NCBI GenBank assembly: GCA_019117525.1
Contig: DWZO01000061.1
Span: 1 to 10,564, forward strand
DNA from: Allocoprobacillus merdigallinarum
GTDB taxonomy: Bacteria > Bacillota_I > Bacilli_A > Erysipelotrichales > Coprobacillaceae
Length of the DNA stretch: 10,564 bases
Direction of reading: 5' to 3'
This document shows, one piece after another, positions 6,709-10,564 of the stretch. The notes beneath the pieces were generated by a model. It ran no database searches and was not told the origin of the DNA. It was given only the letters and a program-made list of their open reading frames with translations. Both the position numbers and the translations under genes were made by a program. Position 1 is the stretch's first letter. Each line of letters begins with the position of its first letter.

Positions 6709-6723
6709 ATAAGTTTTACTTAT
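6709..6723. promoter_or_regulatory. Second inverted repeat upstream of the operon promoter
   Basis: ATAAGT-TTT-ACTTAT is a second perfect 6-bp dyad with a 3-nt centre. Its centre is 30 bp, close to three helical turns, from the centre of the repeat at 6679-6693. The two differ in sequence, so they may bind different proteins. Lack of a following T tract argues against a terminator for the recombinase gene. Confidence 0.4.
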
Positions 6724-6746
6724 CAATAAACATTTCTTTTGAAGGG

Positions 6747-7340
6747 TTATACAATTTCCTGTACCCATCTTAAAAACGTACTTTGCGCAATTCCTAATGC
6801 TTTAGCTGCCTGTCGAGATGTGATTTGATTTTGAAGCCATTGATTTTTAATCTCTTTGAAATTTTGTGGAACATCTTTTCTAGGTCTACCAAAAATAACA
6901 CCTCTACTTTTTGCAGCATAAATACCTTCCTTTTGTCTTTGTTTAATATTCTCACGCTCTATTTGTGCAACATATGCCAATATCTGCAATACCATATCCG
7001 CAATAAATGTCCCTGTTAAATCTTGATCTCCTTTCTTTCTTGTATCCAATAAAGGCATATCTAAAACAACAATATCGACTTGTTTCACTTTTGTGATGAT
7101 TCTCCATTGATTTTGTATTTCATCATAATTTCTTCCTAGTCTATCAATAGATAAAACAATCAAAACATCTCCTTTCCTTAATTTCTTCACTAAACGATTA
7201 TACTGTGGTCGATCAAAATTCTTTCCACTCACCTTATCTACATAAATATTTTTTCTTGGTATATCAAATTGTTTTAATGCCAACCATTGTCTATCTTCGC
7301 ATTGATCTTTTGATGATACTCTTATATACCCATAGTTCAT
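6747..7340 (-). CDS. Small serine recombinase (resolvase/invertase family)
   Basis: The 197-residue protein has the standard small resolvase layout. The N-terminal catalytic domain has nucleophile Ser9 in GYIRVSS, and SIDRLGRN (64-71) gives the conserved arginines R67 and R70. The long E helix region contains IERENIKQRQKEGI (127-140), followed by GRPRK, and a C-terminal helix-turn-helix (about 173-193, ITSRQAAKALGIAQST). HTH-last order separates it from IS607 TnpA, whose HTH comes first. Such enzymes resolve transposon cointegrates or plasmid multimers, or invert DNA. No Tn3-type transposase, terminal inverted repeats or partition genes are visible, so it is an orphan. AGGAGG precedes the ATG. 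No terminator follows, so its transcript may run into the Fe-ADH operon. Confidence 0.9.
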   Translation of the reverse strand: MNYGYIRVSSKDQCEDRQWLALKQFDIPRKNIYVDKVSGKNFDRPQYNRLVKKLRKGDVLIVLSIDRLGRNYDEIQNQWRIITKVKQVDIVVLDMPLLDTRKKGDQDLTGTFIADMVLQILAYVAQIERENIKQRQKEGIYAAKSRGVIFGRPRKDVPQNFKEIKNQWLQNQITSRQAAKALGIAQSTFLRWVQEIV

Positions 7341-7363
7341 TTTTTATTCCTCCTTTTCTTATG

Positions 7364-7439
7364 AGTCAAATAACAGTATACAAAAAAGATAAGAATTCAT
7401 TTTTGACATAATCATACAAACGATATATAGATTTTGACT
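7364..7439. repeat. Three GTCAAA/TTTGAC motifs upstream of the recombinase
   Basis: On the plus strand GTCAAA (7365-7370) faces TTTGAC at 7402-7407 and again at 7433-7438, the last two being 31 bp apart in direct order. Resolvases bind arrays of imperfect inverted 12-bp half-sites next to their own gene, so this is where a res or control site would be expected. The motif is short and the region AT-rich, so chance remains possible. Confidence 0.3.
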
Positions 7440-7446
7440 TTCAAAC

Positions 7447-7480
7447 AAAAAAACTTTTAAGATTTTCATCCTAAAAGTTT
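7447..7480 (-). terminator. Intrinsic terminator after the SDR remnant
   Basis: On the minus strand AAACTTTTA (7480-7472) pairs with TAAAAGTTT (7459-7451) around a 12-nt loop, and the T run continues to 7447. It begins 7 nt after the SDR-tail stop codon and would end transcripts of the DUF1275 gene plus the remnant. Confidence 0.8.
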
Positions 7481-7486
7481 GTTCGA

Positions 7487-7729
7487 TTACCAGACATGAT
7501 ATCCGCCATCAATCATTATATCAATGCCTGTTGTATAAGTTGAAGCATCAGATAATAAATATAAGACTGCTCCAATTAATTCCGTAGGTTTGCCTACACG
7601 ATGCATAGGTGTATTGTTCATTGAGTTTTCAAAGACTCTTGGATCATTTAATTTAATAAAGTTTTTCACATTGCTCATCCCTTTTTCTAGAAAACCTGGA
7701 GATACGGTATAACATAATAATAAAAACAA
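7487..7729 (-). pseudogene. C-terminal tail of a second SDR
   Basis: Eighty residues remain, beginning at a TTG that is unlikely to be a real start. From about residue 7 they match the last third of a classical SDR: YTVSPGF, then PMHRVGKPTELIGAVLYL, LSDASTYTTG and IMIDGGYHVW at the C terminus. The Rossmann TGxxxGxG motif, the catalytic Ser and the YxxxK, about 170 residues in all, are missing. The frame is closed by a TGA just upstream, inside the end of the DUF1275 gene. The tail belongs to a different SDR subfamily from the intact protein at 4605-5438 (different PGF and DGG contexts), so it is not a recent copy of it. No Shine-Dalgarno site precedes it. It is a gene fragment left by deletion or replacement. 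Confidence 0.85.
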
Positions 7730-7731
7730 TC

Positions 7732-8382
7732 TTATTCAAACATTGATACTAAGGAAATCATAACAGGAATAAGACAAAATAAAGTTGCATTTTCATGAAA
7801 TAAAAGAGTCAACCATACACCAACAATAACACCTAATATAAAGAAACAGATGATAGTTATATAACAAAAACATTTTTGAATGGCCTGTTTATCATTTTGA
7901 AAAATACCACGATATAGATTTTCAACTCCACTTCTTAAATTTCCAGTACACATTGTTGAAGAAAAAGGACTTCCTAAAACCTTTTTAAAACATTCTGCCT
8001 GCATTGCACATAAAAAAGAAATCAATATATGAACAATACGATTGTATGGTCCAACAGGAATAAAACTGACTATAACCAAAATCATCATTTCAATTATTAA
8101 AATAATTTGTCGCCAATGCCATTTTTGATACATACATTGATATCGCAAAAACATGGTTATAAAGACACCTAAGAAAAATGCAAGAATGGGTATGAGATAT
8201 TTAACCGTTTGAAAAGAGTCACCTTGAGCTATTGACATACCTAACTTGACGATATTTCCAGTTTGTGCATTTGCGAAAACATGATCTCTACAAACATAAC
8301 TATATGCATCTAAAAATCCTCCCACAATCGCTAATAAAGACGCTAATAAAAATGATTCAGACATTTGATCATTTTTTTCCAT
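7732..8382 (-). CDS. DUF1275 (YoaK-like) membrane protein
   Basis: The 216-residue protein has about six hydrophobic segments (near residues 10-27, 58-80, 92-110, 115-135, 172-194 and 199-215). It shows the DUF1275 signatures GGFLDAYSYV (21-30), FANAQTGNIV (36-45) and SPFSSTMCTGNLRSG (138-152). Proteins of this family sit in the cytoplasmic membrane and have no proven function. The reading frame is open 17 codons further upstream, but AAGGAGGTG stands 6 nt before the ATG at 8382, which fixes that start. It lies after the RpiR terminator and is therefore a separate unit. Its stop codon is only 2 nt from the SDR tail, whose terminator it probably uses. The C terminus appears complete or nearly so. 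Confidence 0.88.
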   Translation of the reverse strand: MEKNDQMSESFLLASLLAIVGGFLDAYSYVCRDHVFANAQTGNIVKLGMSIAQGDSFQTVKYLIPILAFFLGVFITMFLRYQCMYQKWHWRQIILIIEMMILVIVSFIPVGPYNRIVHILISFLCAMQAECFKKVLGSPFSSTMCTGNLRSGVENLYRGIFQNDKQAIQKCFCYITIICFFILGVIVGVWLTLLFHENATLFCLIPVMISLVSMFE

Positions 8383-8439
8383 TTTCTTCACCTCCTTGTC
8401 ACTATAATTCATCTCAAATAAAAAACATATCAATTTCCA

Positions 8440-8470
8440 AAAATAAAAAATACAAGCCTAAGACTTGTAT
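8440..8470 (-). terminator. Intrinsic terminator overlapping the RpiR stop codon
   Basis: On the minus strand ATACAAG (8470-8464) and CTTGTAT (8456-8450) form a perfect 7-bp stem with a 7-nt loop, followed by TTTTTATTTTT. The loop contains the TAG stop codon of the RpiR gene, so the hairpin is encoded by its last codons. Confidence 0.8.
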
Positions 8471-9228
8471 CTTCTAAAATATTCTTGAGCAATAAGACTG
8501 GCAATAAACTGTAACTGATAAGGGTGACTGCCTTGATCTTGTAAAGATTGGAAAGTTAAAACTTCATCTACAAAATAAGGATATTCCTGTTGAGTACTTG
8601 TAATCATCCAAATTTTAGGAGCTTCTAATTTCTTTTGGAGAGCCCTTAAATTTTCATAATCAAAATAAGAACCGGTATAAGAAAAAACAATAATCAAATC
8701 ATTTTCATCTGCACTTAAAATATGTTCCATCTGTTGAAAATAAGAAACATAAGAATCTACTTGTTTTCCTAACATTAATAAATCTGTCTGTAAATTCATA
8801 GCCGCTGTTTGTGCTTTTAATAAACCAAATATGCCGACTTTTTGATAATGATATAAATCCTGACAAAGATGAATAAGTTGTTGTTGATGCAATGTTGATT
8901 GTACCATTTGAATGCTTTCACAAACTTTTTGTCCATAATCATCTATTCGTTTTTGCATTGAAGAAGATTGTGACTGTTCTTCAAAATAAAAGTCAGGATC
9001 CGCTAATAATTCTTTAAGCTCAGCAAAGTCTTTCAATCCAATTTCTTTACAAAAACGAGAAATGGAACTCATCGCAACATGACAATCCTGAGCCAATTCT
9101 CTAATACTGACATCTTGCATCTGGTCAATATGTTCTAAAATATAAGTCGCTATTTGACTATTGGTTGAATCTTTCTTTTCTGTTGCGATAGTGCTTAAAA
9201 AAACAACGGGTAACTTTCCATAAATCAT
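8458..9228 (-). CDS. RpiR/MurR-family regulator with SIS domain
   Basis: From the ATG at 9228 the protein has 256 residues. An RpiR-type helix-turn-helix fills about residues 22-75 (NSQIATYILEHI; SIRELAQDCHVAMSSISRFC; GLKDFAELKELL). A SIS domain spans about 115-250, with VGIFGLLKAQTAAMNLQTDL at 131-150 and LIIVFSYTGSYF at 178-189, the usual phosphosugar-binding strand and loop. The frame is open to a TTG at 9264 inside the preceding gene, but that start lacks a binding site. The ATG has AGAGAG 8 nt upstream and lies 16 nt after the DJ-1 stop, so it is the third gene of the operon. Family members sense sugar phosphates or N-acetyl sugars. Which genes it controls is not shown; its own operon is the simplest guess. 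Confidence 0.88.
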   Translation of the reverse strand: MIYGKLPVVFLSTIATEKKDSTNSQIATYILEHIDQMQDVSIRELAQDCHVAMSSISRFCKEIGLKDFAELKELLADPDFYFEEQSQSSSMQKRIDDYGQKVCESIQMVQSTLHQQQLIHLCQDLYHYQKVGIFGLLKAQTAAMNLQTDLLMLGKQVDSYVSYFQQMEHILSADENDLIIVFSYTGSYFDYENLRALQKKLEAPKIWMITSTQQEYPYFVDEVLTFQSLQDQGSHPYQLQFIASLIAQEYFRRYKS

Positions 9229-9244
9229 CCATATCACTCTCTTT

Positions 9245-9799
9245 CTATGATTTCCCTCCAGCAAAATTATACATCAATCTTTCTTTCATTTCAGTAGTAT
9301 CTTTTCCTAATGCTTCAATGATTTGAAAAGCAAATGGATATGGCGTTGCTGGTCCTTGACTTGTGATAATATTTTGGTCATAGACAACAACACGATCTAC
9401 AAAAATACCTCCATGTAATTTTTCTTGATATCCTGTATATCCAGTCACCTTTTTTCCATCAATAACCTGTGCATCAGATAAAACAATTGTCCCTGAACAC
9501 ATCGCCGCAATCATTTTATTTTGTTGATTAAAATATTGTACCATCTGAATCACTTCATCATTTTTTCTTAAATTCTCTCCACCAGGTCTACCTCCAGGTA
9601 ATACCAGAACGTCATAATCTTTAATTTCATCATTAAAAACTTTATCAGCTTTGACTTTCATATGATGCATCCCATCAACAAATTCTTCTCCAAATCCAAA
9701 TGTATGACATTCTATATTGGCTCTTCTCAATAAATCTACAATGGTAAATGTTTCTCCTTCTTCATAACCTTGTGCCATCAATACTGCAACACGTTTCAT
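9245..9799 (-). CDS. DJ-1/PfpI (ThiJ) family protein, second copy
   Basis: The 184-residue protein matches the DJ-1/YajL group: MAQGYEEGETFTIVDLLRRA (8-27) with the conserved acidic residues next to the active site, VLVLPGGRPGG (64-74), the nucleophile elbow AAMCSGTIVL with Cys101, and TSQGPATPYPFAFQIIE near the C terminus. Proteins of this group act in oxidative-stress response, and glyoxalase III or deglycase activity on methylglyoxal adducts has been proposed for them, partly in dispute. The longest frame starts 24 codons earlier inside the neighbouring gene. The ATG at 9799 is preferred because AAGGAGG lies 9 nt away, whereas the ATG at 9808 abuts that site. It begins 1 nt after the upstream paralogue's stop, which suggests translational coupling. 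Confidence 0.9.
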   Translation of the reverse strand: MKRVAVLMAQGYEEGETFTIVDLLRRANIECHTFGFGEEFVDGMHHMKVKADKVFNDEIKDYDVLVLPGGRPGGENLRKNDEVIQMVQYFNQQNKMIAAMCSGTIVLSDAQVIDGKKVTGYTGYQEKLHGGIFVDRVVVYDQNIITSQGPATPYPFAFQIIEALGKDTTEMKERLMYNFAGGKS

Positions 9800-9800
9800 A

Positions 9801-10361
9801 TTATTCATCCTCCTTGACATCAAATGCATTGAAATAAACCATACGTTTTTTGACAGCCAAAGCTGCCCCACCTAACAACTCTACTAACTTATATGCAAAT
9901 GCATATGCTGTAGCGGGGCCTCGACTTGTCACTAGATTTCCATCAATCACAACTTTATCCTCTAAATATGTTCCTTGATGAATTTTTTGATCATATCCCA
10001 TATATGCTGTATATTTTTTATCTTTTAATAATCCAGCTTTTTCTAACACAATAGGCGCTGCACACATGGCACAGATATATTTTCCCTGATTGTTCATTTG
10101 ATGCAAAATATCTATCACTTGATTGCAACTACGCATTGCATCTGCACCACCATAACCTCCTGGTAAAACAACCATATCATAGTCAATGATATCTTCATTT
10201 AAGACTTGATCACATTGAACTTCTATATCATGACCACCTTTCACAACTTTTTCAAAACCGACCATATCACACTGGATTTGAGCTCTACGTAAAATATCAA
10301 CAATCGTTAATGTTTCTCCTTCTTCAAATCCTGGCGCAACGATAACTGCTGCTTTTTTCAT
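9801..10361 (-). CDS. DJ-1/PfpI (ThiJ) family protein, first copy
   Basis: The 186-residue protein opens MKKAAVIVAPGFEEGETLTI and continues VDILRRA. It carries VVLPGGYGGADAM (64-76), the elbow ICAMCAAPIVL with Cys100, and TSRGPATAYAFAYKLVE near the C terminus. It is a clear paralogue of the adjacent gene, with matching motifs in the same order and similar length, so a tandem duplication followed by divergence is likely. The elbow differs (C-A-A-P here, C-S-G-T in the second copy), which may alter substrate choice. The frame extends to a TTG three codons upstream, but the ATG at 10361 has GGGAG about 9 nt away. It is the first gene of the DJ-1, DJ-1, RpiR operon. Confidence 0.9.
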   Translation of the reverse strand: MKKAAVIVAPGFEEGETLTIVDILRRAQIQCDMVGFEKVVKGGHDIEVQCDQVLNEDIIDYDMVVLPGGYGGADAMRSCNQVIDILHQMNNQGKYICAMCAAPIVLEKAGLLKDKKYTAYMGYDQKIHQGTYLEDKVVIDGNLVTSRGPATAYAFAYKLVELLGGAALAVKKRMVYFNAFDVKEDE

Positions 10362-10370
10362 ATATATCAA

Positions 10371-10437
10371 CTCCCTTTCTAATCATACAATAACCTTCTT
10401 TTCTTTTATATCCAATTGATTTCCTAAAGCTGGAAAT
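10371..10437 (-). promoter_or_regulatory. Leader/promoter region of the DJ-1 operon with an inverted repeat
   Basis: On the minus strand TATGAT occurs shortly before the GGGAG site as a possible -10, and TATAAA lies further upstream, but neither has a good -35 at normal spacing. An inverted repeat ATTTCC-TAAAGCT-GGAAAT (10419-10437) lies upstream and could be an operator. The exact promoter is not resolved. Confidence 0.3.
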
Positions 10438-10464
10438 AAAAAAAGGACAAAATAAATTTTGTCC
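10438..10464 (-). terminator. Terminator-like hairpin pointing toward the DJ-1 operon
   Basis: GGACAAAA (10445-10452) and TTTTGTCC (10457-10464) form a perfect 8-bp stem with a 4-nt loop. On the minus strand seven T residues follow (10444-10438), giving an intrinsic terminator for leftward transcription. It lies upstream of the DJ-1 operon, so it either stops transcripts entering from the right or acts as an attenuator if the promoter lies to its right. Confidence 0.6.
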
Positions 10465-10467
10465 ATG

Positions 10468-10501
10468 GCGATTAATCATCTTTGATGATTATCGCTTTTT
10501 T
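10468..10501 (+). terminator. Terminator-like hairpin pointing rightwards
   Basis: GCGAT (10468-10472), a bulged T, and AATCATC (10474-10480) pair with GATGATT (10484-10490) and ATCGC (10491-10495) around a TTT loop, followed by six T on the plus strand. It would end rightward transcription just before the possible plus-strand gene start. No plus-strand gene precedes it in the window. Confidence 0.55.
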
Positions 10502-10507
10502 GTATTG

Positions 10508-10525
10508 TATAATCATCTTAGGTGG
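10508..10525 (+). promoter_or_regulatory. Possible -10 and ribosome binding site of the right-edge gene
   Basis: A perfect TATAAT (10508-10513) is followed by AGGTGG (10520-10525), which is 7 nt from an ATG at 10533. No good -35 is placed 16-18 nt upstream, and the leader would be only about a dozen bases, so the TATAAT could be chance. Confidence 0.3.
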
Positions 10526-10532
10526 TGTTCTT

Positions 10533-10564
10533 ATGATTGATCTCTCTACTCCTGATACTCTTTT
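10533..10564 (+). CDS. Possible start of a plus-strand gene (partial)
   Basis: An ATG with AGGTGG 7 nt upstream opens a frame reading MIDLSTPDTL that runs off the right edge. Ten residues give no family match. The only support is the ribosome binding site, the TATAAT upstream and the divergent position relative to the DJ-1 operon. If real, it is transcribed away from that operon. Confidence 0.35.
   Translation, partial: MIDLSTPDTL

Noticed and set aside
6562..6768. Minus-strand frame spanning the gap between recombinase and Fe-ADH
   Set aside because: It overlaps the promoter dyads and the first Fe-ADH codons in another frame, and its residues look random.
6659..7439. Invertible promoter controlled by the serine recombinase
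   Set aside because: No inverted repeats longer than about 6 bp flank the Fe-ADH promoter, whereas known invertible switches have longer ones.
10383..10466. Short minus-strand frame beginning MDKIYFVLFLF in the DJ-1 leader
   Set aside because: It starts within a terminator hairpin, has no Shine-Dalgarno site and its hydrophobic run is encoded by the T tract; coincidence is the simplest reading.
1..10564. CRISPR array, tRNA, rRNA, riboswitch or toxin-antitoxin/defence genes
   Set aside because: No regularly spaced repeats, cloverleaf or conserved RNA pattern was seen, and all intact genes belong to metabolic, regulatory, membrane or recombinase families.

Overview
The window is AT-rich with strong Shine-Dalgarno sites (AGGAGG type), short intergenic gaps and many intrinsic terminators with long T tracts. 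The gene set is typical of an anaerobic, low-GC gut Firmicute. An Erysipelotrichia/Coprobacillus-Catenibacterium-like or clostridial host is plausible, but the species cannot be fixed from this sequence. Every recognisable gene is on the minus strand except a possible plus-strand gene start at the extreme right edge, so the text below follows transcription from right to left where useful.

Left edge (1-620): mobile-element debris. The N-terminal third of an IS200/IS605-type TnpB is cut off at a TGA. Just beyond it a second minus-strand gene begins that resembles an IS3-type OrfA, so one insertion sequence appears to have landed in another. Next to this lies a C-terminally truncated cysteine-containing NAD(P)H:FMN reductase (622-933) whose stop codon sits inside its terminator hairpin.

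Region 1090-2950: a two-domain carboxymuconolactone-decarboxylase-like (CMD) protein and a LysR-type regulator, each with its own terminator. Region 2949-6632 is a tight operon, read from 6632 leftwards: iron-containing alcohol dehydrogenase (YqhD/BDH type), short-chain dehydrogenase (SDR), aldo/keto reductase (AKR) and flavodoxin. It is followed by a deleted remnant of a second CMD protein, in the same reading frame as the flavodoxin. The gaps between the four intact genes are 12, 3 and 3 nt, with each ribosome binding site inside or touching the end of the preceding gene. The operon promoter region carries two perfect inverted repeats whose centres are 30 bp apart.

Region 6747-8382: an orphan small serine recombinase with repeated GTCAAA/TTTGAC motifs upstream of it, the tail of a second SDR (pseudogene) and an intact DUF1275 (YoaK-like) membrane protein placed 2 nt upstream of that tail. 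Region 8458-10361: an operon of two tandem DJ-1/PfpI paralogues followed by an RpiR-family regulator with a SIS domain. The right edge has two adjacent terminator-like hairpins with T tracts in opposite directions, then a possible start of a plus-strand gene.

Taken together, the intact enzymes (Fe-ADH, SDR, AKR, flavodoxin, two DJ-1 proteins) fit a role in reducing or repairing reactive carbonyls and quinone-like compounds. That is inference from family membership; no substrate is shown by the sequence. The number of broken genes (TnpB, FMN reductase, CMD remnant, SDR tail) and the presence of two IS pieces and a recombinase mark this as a plastic accessory region. I see no CRISPR array, tRNA, rRNA, riboswitch or obvious defence system.
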